A stretch of DNA of 64,000 nt from Streptomyces ferrugineus (lineage in GTDB: Bacteria > Actinomycetota > Actinomycetes > Streptomycetales > Streptomycetaceae): assembly GCF_015160855.1 (NCBI RefSeq), contig NZ_CP063373.1, positions 6,944,001-7,008,000 of the forward strand, given 5' to 3'. A program made the translations under genes and the position numbers. Positions 46,488 through 54,633 of the stretch are shown here, piece by piece. Below the pieces are notes generated by a model, which saw only the letters and a program-made list of their open reading frames with translations, was not told the DNA's origin and searched no databases. How positions within the stretch are numbered: position 1 is the stretch's first letter; each line of letters starts with the position of its first letter.

Positions 46488-47603
46488 ATGGCCACCACGA
46501 ACCAGCCCCCTGACACCCCCGACACACCCGCCCCACCGCCCCCCGCTTCCGACGCCGAACGCGTCGCCCGCCTGCGCCCCGCGTACCAGGCAGAGCTGGC
46601 CGACGGCATCGCCCGGTTCTTCGAGCCGCGCCGCACCGACTGCCCCTGGTGCGGTGCGCGGCAGCTGCGTCGCCGCCTGCGCACCAAGGACCACCTGCAG
46701 CGAAAGCCCGGCACCTTCACCCTGGACCAGTGCCGCGACTGCGGACACACCTTCCAGAACCCGCAGCTCAGCGCGGCCGGACTGGACTTCTACTACCGGG
46801 ACTTCTACGACGGCCTGTACGCCGAGAAGATCGGCGGCGCCCTGGACAGCGACGCCGCGAGGGAACGCAACCGCGACCGAGCCGCCGCCATGCGGCGGCA
46901 CGCCCGGCCGAAGCGCTGGCTGGACGTCGGCACGGCGGGCGGTGACTTCTGCCTGGCCGCCAAGGAAGCACTGCCCGGCACCACCTTCGACGGGCTCGAC
47001 ATCGGCGCCCATGTGCTCGGGGCCCAGCAGTCGGGGCGCATCGAGCGGGCGTACCAGGGCTTTCTGCCCGACCTCGCGGACGAACTCGCCGGCCAGTACG
47101 ACGCGGTGAGCATGTTCCACTGCCTGGAGCACACCACGGACCCGAAGGCCCAACTGGCCGCGGTTCACACCGTGCTCCGCCCCGGCGGCCACCTGATCAT
47201 CGAGGTACCCAACCCGGAGTCGCCCTTCGGCCGCCTCTTCGGCCGGTACTGGCTGCCGTGGTTCCAGCCTCAGCACCAGCACTTCGTGACCATGAGGAAC
47301 CTGCGCCGGGCCCTCACCGAGCTGGGCTTCACGGTGGTGGCGACGGACCGCGAGGAGTCCCATATCCCCGTGGACTTCACCGCGCTCGTAGGGCTGTACG
47401 TGCTGCGGCTGCTGCCGTTCCGCGACGAGCCCTGGCTGCCCCGGCCCCCGGGCCGTCTCGGCACCGCGGTCACCAAGACGGTCTTCTGGGCGGGCATACC
47501 GTTCTGCTTCCCGATGTACGCCCTGGACCGGCTCCTCGCCCCGCTGATCCGCCGCAGCCGCTTCTCCAACGCCTTCCGGGTGATCGCCCGCCGCGAGGAG
47601 TGA
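46488..47603 (+). CDS. SAM-dependent methyltransferase with N-terminal zinc ribbon
   Basis: A 371-residue class I methyltransferase; ATG 46488 follows GAGAGGAG. The N-terminus has a CPWCG...CRDCG zinc ribbon (~residues 47-85), as in sugar or lipid C-/O-methyltransferases. Motif I is WLDVGTAGGDFCLAAKE, then MFHCLEHTTDP and LRPGGHLIIEVPNPESP. The C-terminal ~80 residues contain a hydrophobic stretch (VFWAGIPFCFPMYALDRLL), so it may associate with membrane. It is the last gene of the operon, 60 bp after the glycosyltransferase. It could methylate the sugar or the acyl chain. Confidence 0.87.
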   Translation: MATTNQPPDTPDTPAPPPPASDAERVARLRPAYQAELADGIARFFEPRRTDCPWCGARQLRRRLRTKDHLQRKPGTFTLDQCRDCGHTFQNPQLSAAGLDFYYRDFYDGLYAEKIGGALDSDAARERNRDRAAAMRRHARPKRWLDVGTAGGDFCLAAKEALPGTTFDGLDIGAHVLGAQQSGRIERAYQGFLPDLADELAGQYDAVSMFHCLEHTTDPKAQLAAVHTVLRPGGHLIIEVPNPESPFGRLFGRYWLPWFQPQHQHFVTMRNLRRALTELGFTVVATDREESHIPVDFTALVGLYVLRLLPFRDEPWLPRPPGRLGTAVTKTVFWAGIPFCFPMYALDRLLAPLIRRSRFSNAFRVIARREE

Positions 47604-47607
47604 CCAG

Positions 47608-47623
47608 CCCAGCACGAGCTGGG
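47608..47623 (+). terminator. Short hairpin after methyltransferase
   Basis: CCCAGC-ACGA-GCTGGG lies 5 bp after the stop, with outer CCAG/CTGG pairing. It overlaps the beginning of the tcmP remnant, so it may be coincidental. Confidence 0.35.
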
Positions 47624-47989
47624 ACTGGAGAAGATGAAAGACGCCATGTGGAAGGTGGACCCTTCCTACGGCGTCCGCTACCGCGACCCAGGGACACCCA
47701 ACAGCAGATGCTGAATCTCGTATTCGAACCCGATACGGGTCCGCTGCGACGCATCCTGCGCGACTTCATCTCCGAAGCTCCCGACGGGCGAACCATCCCA
47801 GAACTCAAGCGATACGCCCTCTTGGAAACCGTCTACCAGCCCGGCAAGGTGATCGATGCCGTCCGACAGCTACGCAACGCGGGTGCCGTAACGACGGAAC
47901 CTCGTGCCATCACACCCAAGACGCGCGTGCACCTGGCCGCGACACCTCCGACGCCCAGCCCGTCAGCCGAGCAGGGCGCCCTCTGGTGA
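47613..47989 (+). pseudogene. Remnant of three-Cys-motif partner protein (TcmP), C-terminal part
   Basis: Frame 1 reads HELGLEKMKDAMWKVDPSYG then stops; after a frameshift (~47695-47710) the sequence continues as FEPDTGPLRRILRDFISEAPDG and YALLETVYQPGKVIDAVRQL up to 47989. This matches the C-terminus I recall for TcmP-family proteins. The N-terminal nuclease-like part is missing. It marks older cargo cut off at the MT boundary. Confidence 0.6.
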
Positions 47990-48089
47990 GCGGGCTCCAA
48001 GAGCACATCAGGGAATGCGAGCCAGGAAACGGCATTGATCAGCACGAGCTGCACAGACGGGTCCTGCCGGGGCACCTTGTCCGACTGCA

Positions 48090-48127
48090 CGACGGGCATC
48101 GCCGGAGCAGCCCCGCGATGCCCGTCG
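48090..48127. terminator. Strong hairpin near the right end of the island
   Basis: CGACGGGCATCGC (48090-48102) and GCGATGCCCGTCG (48115-48127) form a perfect 13-bp stem with a 12-nt loop. It lies between the island cargo and the displaced pcaL promoter and could insulate them in both directions. Otherwise 47990-48292 contains no gene. Confidence 0.6.
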
Positions 48128-48292
48128 CATCAGGTCCCCGTCCACGCAGACTCCCCGTCGGTGCACGGCGGCAGAAGCACCTCAGGTGTCACGCCGGTAT
48201 CACCAACCCCGTAGACGCTCCCGGATCTCAAGGATTCCGCCCACGCAAACCGCACCGTTTCGTACCACGTGGACGCCAGAAGACGGTTCTGA

Positions 48293-48397
48293 CTACCTGT
48301 GCCAAGTGGTGCCGAGCGAGGGACCGAGGATGAGAACCGGGGCGTCTTCCGGGCCGTCGAAGCGGTACTGCAGGGCAGGGGTCTTCGTCTCACTCAC
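48293..48397 (-). pseudogene. Displaced native 5' end of pcaL
   Basis: GTG 48397, preceded by GGAG, opens a 34-codon peptide beginning MSETKTPALQYRFDGPEDAP and ending LGPSLGTTWHR-stop. It parallels the start of intact pcaL at 16489 (MSETPSNTLQYRFDGPEEAP). The break at TTWH is the integration point. The original pcaL promoter should still lie just right of 48397 and now reads into the island. Confidence 0.8.
48298..48310. other. attR core of the genomic island
   Basis: TGTGCCAAGTGGT, one mismatch from the attL core at 16390-16402. Right of this the sequence is native pcaL; left of it is element DNA. Confidence 0.7.
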
Positions 48398-48528
48398 CGC
48401 TCCACGCTAACGTCCGGATCCGAACCCCGGCCCCACGGACCCCACGTCCGCACACCTGGCTACCGCAGATCAGCCGGGAACTCTCACACCGTCTTCACGG
48501 GGCGCCGGTCCACCGCAGGTGCCCCACT

Positions 48529-49122
48529 TCACATGGTGACCCTCCTTCTCTCCGGCGGCTTCGCCCCCCGCATCGTGCGCACGGCGAGGACACCGCCGCC
48601 CACGGCCACGACACCGACCACGGAGAAGACCACCAGCGCCGTGGTGCGGCCGAGTCCCAGGATCGTGTCGCTCTCGCCGCCCGCGCCCGGTGCCGGAAGG
48701 CTCAGCTCCCGGCAGGCGGACGGAGTGGCGGCGTTCTCGGCACCGTCGGCGACCTCGAACTGGAAGGCGCTGCTCTGGGTGTCGCCGTCAGCGGAGGTGA
48801 CGGTGTAGCTGAGGGTGTGGACACCCGCCGACAGCGAGGCGACCGCGGCGCAGGTGGCGGAGTCGTCGACCACCAGGGGCCGTCCGACCGGCACCGTGGC
48901 GCCGTCCGGCCCGGTCAGGCCGATGGTCGGCGTGGTGCCGGACTTCAGCCGGCCGAAGGTCAGCGCGACGACGTCGACACCGGGGGCGACCTTGGCACCG
49001 GGTCCCGGTGTCGCGTCCTTCAGCGCGGTGTGGGCGGATGCGGGGGTGCCGCCGAGGAACAGCAGCGCGCACAGGCACCCCAGCAAGACGGCCGGCGCCC
49101 TCAGAAGTCGAAGTCCGCGCAT
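48529..49122 (-). CDS. CopC-domain copper resistance protein, membrane-anchored
   Basis: A 197-residue protein: signal peptide, then HTALKDATPGPGAKVAPGVDVVALTF, the CopC copper-binding beta-sandwich whose first mature residue is the ligand His after ASA. There is also a GVHTLSYTVTSADGDTQSSAFQFEV strand, a disulfide candidate CAAV...CREL, and a C-terminal membrane helix (TTALVVFSVVGVVAVGGGVLAV). Its start lies inside the end of the SOD-like gene (22-bp overlap), so they are coupled. It binds Cu(II) outside the membrane. Confidence 0.85.
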   Translation of the reverse strand: MRGLRLLRAPAVLLGCLCALLFLGGTPASAHTALKDATPGPGAKVAPGVDVVALTFGRLKSGTTPTIGLTGPDGATVPVGRPLVVDDSATCAAVASLSAGVHTLSYTVTSADGDTQSSAFQFEVADGAENAATPSACRELSLPAPGAGGESDTILGLGRTTALVVFSVVGVVAVGGGVLAVRTMRGAKPPERRRVTM

Positions 49123-49802
49123 GCGATCCGGTTGTCCATCGCTTCCATGGGGTGGACGACGACGGCGACCGCGTCCTTGCCCGTCTTACGGTCGTTGTTC
49201 ACCGTGGTCATGCCCTTGCCGGACTTGTCGGCGGTGAACATCAGGTGCACCTCGTTCGGCGGGGTGGTCGCGCCGCCCTTGTCGAACTGGAAGTGCTCCC
49301 CGCCGCCCTTGGTGGCGCACGGCTGGCCGTGCAGGTGCGACATGTACTTCTCGCCCGGCTTCAGGCCGGTCACGGACACCGTCACCGTGGTGCCCTTCGG
49401 GCCCTGCGCCAGCCAGGCCGTGCCCTGGACGTCGTCCATGCCGGGCGGGCGGGTGTCGAGCAGTTCGAAGGCGCCCTTGACCACCTCGGCGCCCGGGATC
49501 TTGTCGGCGGGGGTGGCCGACGGGTCTCCCATCGCCATCCCCTCCATGTCGTCCATGCCGGCGGAGGGTGCGGAGGAGTCGGCGGCCGCCGCGTTCGCGG
49601 ACGCGCTGTCGGAAGAGTCGCCGCCGCAGCCGGACAGCAGCAGGGCCGCAGCCGTCAGACCGGCGCAGCAGGCGGCGAGACGGGTGCGCGAGCGACGCGA
49701 ACGAGCGTCCCCGTCCCCGTCCTCTCCGGACGTCACCGGCCGCACCGTTGACGCGGTGTCAGGCAGGTGTGAGCGGACGGATGTGTGGTGGTGCTTGAAC
49801 AT
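49101..49802 (-). CDS. Cu/Zn superoxide dismutase-like lipoprotein
   Basis: A 233-residue lipoprotein. ATG 49802 follows CGGGAG. The basic N-terminus starts with MFKHHHTS; the lipobox is LLLSGCGG. A Met-rich MDDMEGMAMGDP segment, likely metal-binding, precedes a SodC-type domain with YMSHLHGQPCATKGGGEHFQFD and VVVHPMEAMDNRIACADF. The two cysteines of the SodC disulfide are present. Some copper-ligand histidines look conserved, but the catalytic Arg is not obvious, so it may bind copper rather than dismutate superoxide. It belongs to the copper cluster. Confidence 0.78.
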   Translation of the reverse strand: MFKHHHTSVRSHLPDTASTVRPVTSGEDGDGDARSRRSRTRLAACCAGLTAAALLLSGCGGDSSDSASANAAAADSSAPSAGMDDMEGMAMGDPSATPADKIPGAEVVKGAFELLDTRPPGMDDVQGTAWLAQGPKGTTVTVSVTGLKPGEKYMSHLHGQPCATKGGGEHFQFDKGGATTPPNEVHLMFTADKSGKGMTTVNNDRKTGKDAVAVVVHPMEAMDNRIACADFDF

Positions 49803-49911
49803 GGAACTCCCGATCGATGAGGCGGGCCGAAGAGAACACGCCGACGCGCGTACGCGCACGCCGGCCGACTGCCTGTCCCCCGGCCTCGGCCACCACCGGT
49901 TCGGGCCGGCT

Positions 49912-50718
49912 TCAGGGCCGTACGGCAAGCAGCGGAGCGGGAGACGGGCGATGTGCGCGAGGGTGGTGGCCCTGCGGCGGCCCTCTGCGGACGACGGCGT
50001 GCCTCAGCGCGGAAGGGGTCGGCCGCGCGTCCTCCGCGGCGCCCTCGGCGATACGGCACGGCGGCGCCGCACGCCGGGCCACCGTCCGCGACAGCACGCG
50101 GCAGACCCTGCGCAGCGGGGCGAACAGGGTGGCCGCCAGGGCCCGGCCGATCCGGTGAACCGCCGCCTCGCCGCGCCACAGCCACACGCCGCACGCGACG
50201 GCGGCGAGCAGGTGCGCCAGAAGCATTCCGGCGGAGGCCGCGTGCGTCACTGCGGACAGGAACGGCGCGCCGGAGTGCGTCTCCAGCACCGGGGCGTGCG
50301 CACCGGGGTGGTGCATGCCCACGCCGGAGTGTGAGAACGCCATTCCGTGCGTGCCGGAGGGCCGATCCGCGATCGGGGCGCCGACGGCGGTCGATGGCCG
50401 GACGAGCCGGTGGGTGAGGCTGAACAGCAGGTGCAACAGGCCCTGTGCGACCACGGTGGCCCCGACGATCGTCACGGCCCGATGTTCCCGGCCGGTCAGC
50501 CGCCACGCTCCCGAGGCCGTCCCGGCGAACGCGACGCCCACCACCCACCAGGGCAGGACGTCGTCAGCCATCAGCGCATGGCCCAGCGCCGTCGTCATGG
50601 CGCATACGGCCGCGAACATCGCGGTCCGCACCAGACGCGGCGCGGTGGCACCCTGCGTGACACCTGCCATGCGGCGGCCATGACTCGCTCCGCCGCCACG
50701 GCGGTGCATGCGGGGCAT
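49912..50718 (-). CDS. Membrane protein with His/Met-rich loop, copper cluster
   Basis: A 268-residue protein with about four membrane helices (LVRTAMFAAVCAMTTALGHA, LPWWVVGVAFAGTASGAW, VTIVGATVVAQGLLHLLFSL, AASAGMLLAHLLAAVACGVWL). The external loop is His/Met-rich (GMAFSHSGVGMHHPGAHAP), suggesting metal contact. The C-terminus is basic. GAGGAG precedes ATG 50718. It is a paralogue of the gene at 53260-54063. Unknown function; copper sensing or delivery is an inference. Confidence 0.75.
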   Translation of the reverse strand: MPRMHRRGGGASHGRRMAGVTQGATAPRLVRTAMFAAVCAMTTALGHALMADDVLPWWVVGVAFAGTASGAWRLTGREHRAVTIVGATVVAQGLLHLLFSLTHRLVRPSTAVGAPIADRPSGTHGMAFSHSGVGMHHPGAHAPVLETHSGAPFLSAVTHAASAGMLLAHLLAAVACGVWLWRGEAAVHRIGRALAATLFAPLRRVCRVLSRTVARRAAPPCRIAEGAAEDARPTPSALRHAVVRRGPPQGHHPRAHRPSPAPLLAVRP

Positions 50719-50778
50719 CGGGCGACTCCTCAGGACGGACAGGCTTGTTGTTGCTTACGGACGGCCGCGCGACAGCGT

Positions 50779-52593
50779 TCAGGGGATGATCTTCACCGCC
50801 TTCTCCACGGTGACCTGGTCGATGTCCGAGGTACGGACGGTGGCCCGCAGCGTCCATGTCCCAGCGGCCGGGAGGTTGAGGGTGTCGCTGCCCCAGTAAC
50901 CGCTCTGGTCGGCGAGTTCCGTGTCCAGCGGGCCGATGCCCTTGTCGGAATGCGTGAAGGTCAGCCGCAGTTCGGGGACGGCGATGAGGCTCCCGTCCGC
51001 GCCGTAGACGGTGGCCTCCACCACGTTCCGGCCGACCCGACCCGGCTCCAGCGTGACCTGTACCTTGCCGCTTCCGGCGCGGCCCGAGCCGCCCGTGTCG
51101 AACGGCACTGTCGTGAGGTTCACGTCGGGCCGGCCGGGCACCTTGGAGGCCGCCACGGTCTCGGCGTCGGCCCGCCCCGGCTGACTGCCCGTCAGGACGG
51201 TGGTCACCGCGAGCACCACGACGCCGATCGCCACCTCCGCCAGCACGGACCTGCGCACACCGCGTCGCTGCTGCTCGGGTCCGGGACCGGACGGGGTGGG
51301 CCCCGAGGCGGGCGAGGTCGTCCGGTCGGGCGGAGGGTCTTGGCCGCCGCCCACAGTGACCAGCACCGGTTCCTCCGCCGGCACGCGCTGCAGTTGCTCG
51401 GTCCAGTTCCGGGAGTACGACGCCGCCACCAGCATGAGGACCACGGTGACCACCTTCAGGGCGAGCGTCCGGCCGTAGGGGGTGGTGAACGCCTCCCAGG
51501 AGCCGAGCCCGCGCCACGACTGGTAGACGCCGGTGGCCGCCAGCACGGCCACCGAGGCCAGGGCGAGCCGGGAGAAGCGGGCCACGGCGGCCGGTGGGAG
51601 GGGCTCCTCGGCCGGTGCCCGGTACAGCGCGACCAGCAGCGCGGTCAGACCGCCGAGCCAGACCGACATGGCGAGCAGGTGCAGCACCGAGGAGGCCATC
51701 GCCACGGGCACCTGGATGCCGGTGGAGGCGTGTTCGGACGCCGCCCATGTCCCGGCCAGGCCCAGGGCGAGTACGGCCGTGACCGTACGCCGATCGACCC
51801 GCCCCTCGTACCGCCCGCGCCTGAGGAGCAGGGCCACCAGCAGGAGCAGGGCCAGGCGGGCGAGCAGCGCGATGCCCGGCCGGCTTCCCACCGTGCTGCT
51901 CAGCAGCCGCGGGTCGAACACCTCGGCCGGTCCGCCTCCGCTCTCGTACGCCCCGCGCACCAGCAGCAACGCCACTGTCGACAGCGCCAGCGCCCACCAG
52001 CCGGCCAGGAACAGCCTGCGCACTCCTCGTACGGACGTGGCCCCGGACCAGCAGACCAGGGCGAACACGGCGATGCCGATCAGCAGGGCCAGACCGGCGT
52101 AGGCGAGGTAGCGCCCGATGCCGTAGAGCAGGTCGACGACAGAGTCCACAGCCGGCTCGGCGGTGGACTCGGCCCGGGTCTGCGAGGGCGCGCCGACGGA
52201 GAAGAAGAAGCCGCCGGAGACGGCGTGGCTGTCCGCCGAGATCACCCGCCAGGAGACGGTGTACGTGCCCTCCTTCAGACCACTGGTCAGCCGCACGCGG
52301 GCGGTGTCCGCCTTGCCGTCCGCGTGCGCGGGGTCGCCCGCGGTCACCGGGCGGCCACCGGGATCGAGGACCCGCACCGAGTCCTCGGCGAGGGTGACGG
52401 ACTCGTTGAAGGTGACCGTGATCTGTTTCGGTGCCGTATTCAGCACCGTGTCCCCGCGCGGGTCGCTGCTGGTCTGGACCGCGTGCGCCGACGCGGGTGC
52501 CGCGCCGCCGAGCAGGGCGGCGGCGAGCACGGCGACCACCACCAGCAGAGCCCCGGCCGCTTGTCCGCGCTGCTTCGCCTGTCGTCGTGCCAC
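50779..52593 (-). CDS. CopC-CopD fusion copper transport protein
   Basis: A 604-residue fusion. GTG 52593 begins 1 nt after the ycnI-like gene stop and has GGAGT 7 nt upstream. Signal peptide, then mature HAVQTSSDPRGDTVLNTAPKQI = CopC with the N-terminal ligand His and the SADSHAVSGGFFFSVG ligand block. A CopD region of about eight membrane helices follows (LAYAGLALLIGIAVFALVCW to VVTVVLMLVAASYSRNW). A C-terminal extracellular beta domain (~460-604) resembles YtkA/FixH-type domains. It binds and moves copper across the membrane. Confidence 0.9.
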   Translation of the reverse strand: MARRQAKQRGQAAGALLVVVAVLAAALLGGAAPASAHAVQTSSDPRGDTVLNTAPKQITVTFNESVTLAEDSVRVLDPGGRPVTAGDPAHADGKADTARVRLTSGLKEGTYTVSWRVISADSHAVSGGFFFSVGAPSQTRAESTAEPAVDSVVDLLYGIGRYLAYAGLALLIGIAVFALVCWSGATSVRGVRRLFLAGWWALALSTVALLLVRGAYESGGGPAEVFDPRLLSSTVGSRPGIALLARLALLLLVALLLRRGRYEGRVDRRTVTAVLALGLAGTWAASEHASTGIQVPVAMASSVLHLLAMSVWLGGLTALLVALYRAPAEEPLPPAAVARFSRLALASVAVLAATGVYQSWRGLGSWEAFTTPYGRTLALKVVTVVLMLVAASYSRNWTEQLQRVPAEEPVLVTVGGGQDPPPDRTTSPASGPTPSGPGPEQQRRGVRRSVLAEVAIGVVVLAVTTVLTGSQPGRADAETVAASKVPGRPDVNLTTVPFDTGGSGRAGSGKVQVTLEPGRVGRNVVEATVYGADGSLIAVPELRLTFTHSDKGIGPLDTELADQSGYWGSDTLNLPAAGTWTLRATVRTSDIDQVTVEKAVKIIP

Positions 52594-52594
52594 G

Positions 52595-53323
52595 TCATGA
52601 CTCCGGGTCGGCTGTAGGGGTCTCGGATGCTCCGGAGGCCCGCCGCCTGGCCAGCCACCACGCGCCGGCGCCCAGCACGAGCAGCCCGGCGACCGCCGAG
52701 CCGGCCACCGGCCCGGTGGATGCCCCGTCCTCCTGAGCACCTGCCGTCTTGCCGGCGGGCCGAGCGTCCGTCGCCGCCGCGGGTGCGCTGCTCGTGGCAG
52801 GGCTCGGGCCGGAGGAGTCCGCGCCCGATGACGCGGGCTCCAACTGCAGCACGGGGGCGGGCTGTTCGGGCTCCACGTCGCCGCCCGGCAGCTCGATCCA
52901 GCGGGCGACCTCGCCATCGCTGTAGGTCTCAAGAGTCTTGAACACGAGCCGGCCGGCATCCGGCAACTGCCGGACCCTGACCTTGTATCGGGCATCGACT
53001 CCGGTCTTGAGGACAGGCCCTGCGACGGTGTAGCCGTCGCCGGTGGTCTTCAGCTTCCAGCCCTTGGGCGCGTCGGCGAGCGTGACGTCGCCCGGGGTGA
53101 TGCCCTCGGGAAGGACGACGCGCAGTCCGGTGAAACCGGCGGTGGCGGACTCGGCCTCGGACACGAAGGTGAGGGTGACGTTCTCGGCCAGAGCCCGTGG
53201 GGTGTCGGCCTCGACCTCCGCGTGCGCGTACGCCGGAGCGGCCAGGGAAAGCGTGGCCGTCAGCGCGGCGGCAAAGGTGAGGGTGATGGGGCCTGCCGTG
53301 CGGGCAGCGGTGTGCACGGACAC
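52595..53323 (-). CDS. YcnI-family (DUF1775) copper-binding protein
   Basis: A 242-residue exported protein. GTG 53323 follows GGAG. After the signal peptide the mature protein begins AHAEVEADTPRALAENVTLTF; the N-terminal His-Ala and a Glu are known YcnI copper ligands. Conserved GFTGLRVVLPEGI and WKLKTTGDGYTV follow. A Ser/Ala/Pro spacer and C-terminal membrane helix anchor it. It sits directly upstream of copCD, as in many Gram-positives. Confidence 0.9.
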   Translation of the reverse strand: MSVHTAARTAGPITLTFAAALTATLSLAAPAYAHAEVEADTPRALAENVTLTFVSEAESATAGFTGLRVVLPEGITPGDVTLADAPKGWKLKTTGDGYTVAGPVLKTGVDARYKVRVRQLPDAGRLVFKTLETYSDGEVARWIELPGGDVEPEQPAPVLQLEPASSGADSSGPSPATSSAPAAATDARPAGKTAGAQEDGASTGPVAGSAVAGLLVLGAGAWWLARRRASGASETPTADPES

Positions 53324-54063
53324 AGGAATGCTCCTTGCGGGGACAGCCGGACAGCCCAAGGGGACCGCCCGGGCGAGCGACGACTCGGGACGTGGACGTG
53401 TCCCGGTGGTCCCCGGCGCACCAGTGCGTGCCCCAACAGACGAGTCCGGGTCCGCGCGACAGCCACCGCGGGTCCGGTGAGCGACACGGCGGGCAGCAGC
53501 GGGCGGGCCTGAAGGCCGCCCCGCAACGAGCGGACCCAGGCGGCGACGGCGGCCGCGACACGGCGTACCGCGCGGGTGGTGGCCACAGCGGCCGCCACGG
53601 CGGCGTCGGCGCTGTGCAGCAGCCAGGCCACCGCCGGAGCGGCCAGCACATGGGCGGCGGCCATCGCGGCACAGACGTGCTGCCAGGCATGACCACCCGG
53701 CAGGACCATCAGCGCGGCACCGCGCATGCCGTCAGTGCCGTGGCCGGCGTGGACGATCCCGTCCGTCCCGTCCGGATCCGGCTCACCGGCGATCGTCAGC
53801 ACCAGATGCAGCACGCCCTGCATGGCAAGGCCGCATCCCACGGCGGCGGGCAACGACAGGCGTCGACGGGCGAGCGGCCGGACCACGGCGAACTGCGCCG
53901 CCGCCGACAGCATCACGAACCGCCACGGCACCGTCTCAGCGGCGACGGCATGGTGCCCCAGAGCGGCTAGGACACTGCCGGCCAGGGCGAACACCCCGGC
54001 CCTGGCACAGGCCGAGACACGGCTCGCCCCCGGCCGACCGTGGCGGCCGTCGGAGGACCTCAC
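53260..54063 (-). CDS. Membrane protein, paralogue in copper cluster
   Basis: A 267-residue protein from GTG 54063 (start uncertain) with about four membrane helices and a loop GIVHAGHGTDGM. The matching pieces LGHHAVAAETVPW, AMQGVLHLVL and HALVRRGPP align with the 49912-50718 product, so the two are duplicates flanking copCD/ycnI. Its 3' end overlaps the ycnI start by 64 bp, implying coupling. Confidence 0.65.
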   Translation of the reverse strand: MRSSDGRHGRPGASRVSACARAGVFALAGSVLAALGHHAVAAETVPWRFVMLSAAAQFAVVRPLARRRLSLPAAVGCGLAMQGVLHLVLTIAGEPDPDGTDGIVHAGHGTDGMRGAALMVLPGGHAWQHVCAAMAAAHVLAAPAVAWLLHSADAAVAAAVATTRAVRRVAAAVAAWVRSLRGGLQARPLLPAVSLTGPAVAVARTRTRLLGHALVRRGPPGHVHVPSRRSPGRSPWAVRLSPQGAFLCPCTPLPARQAPSPSPLPPR

Positions 54064-54633
54064 GCGCTCGCCCTGGATGATCGCCCCTCCTTCCGCCCGC
54101 CGGCCCCGCGGCACAGTCGACCGACGCCGGCGGCGTGTCACACGTTCGTGCCGCTGAGGGGAATACGGAAACACCACCGACTGCGTTCACCTGCCCGTAC
54201 GGGGGTTGTTCACGGCCGGCGCCGACACGGCGTCCAACGCTGCCGAGCTCATCGCCGTGGCCGGAGCCGAGCACGGTCCCGTGACGGACAAGGCGATCCA
54301 GGCGCTGCGCGACCGCACGGGCACCGGCCGGCTCGCCCTGGCCGGCGCCTGTCTCCGCGGTCCGACCAGCGCCAGCGGCCGGCGGCTGTCCGGAAATGGC
54401 GTGGCGGGCGCTCACGTCCACCGTGCCCGCGCTCACCGGCTCCCGCATGGGCACCTGTCGGCCCGGGGAGGTCCACGTCCTCGATCTCCGCCCACAGCGT
54501 CGGCGCCGGATTCCTCCATCCGCGCCCGGCCGGTCGGGTGTGGTGTGTCGCCGGGCGACATCGCGGCAGTGGCGGTGTTCATGGGGCGCGTGCGGCGGCC
54601 GGCGCCGTGCTCGGGCAGGGCTGTCGCGCCAGG
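54064..54633. other. No convincing gene
   Basis: Several open frames cross this 570-bp stretch but none has codon bias, a ribosome site and recognisable protein features together. One plus frame from ~54206 reads FTAGADTASNAAELIAVAGA, protein-like for ~45 codons, and may be a gene relic. The promoter of the copper cluster should lie at the left side. Confidence 0.4.

Larger units (their letters stand above)
16397..48304. mobile_element. Integrated genomic island (~31.9 kb) in the 5' end of pcaL
   Basis: The two ends carry alternative 5' ends of pcaL, a tyrosine recombinase gene lies next to the left end, and the interior is full of insertion sequences and cargo. Joining DNA left of 16390 to DNA right of 48305 restores an uninterrupted pcaL reading SLGTTWHMWDRQ. 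No replication or conjugation genes are recognisable, so it is probably a decayed integrative element or an island mobilised in trans. Cargo includes the polyester hydrolase and the PKS cluster. Confidence 0.75.

Noticed and set aside
48130..48393. 87-residue minus ORF across attR
   Set aside because: Reads the displaced pcaL 5' end in the wrong frame; the pcaL frame begins at GTG 48397.
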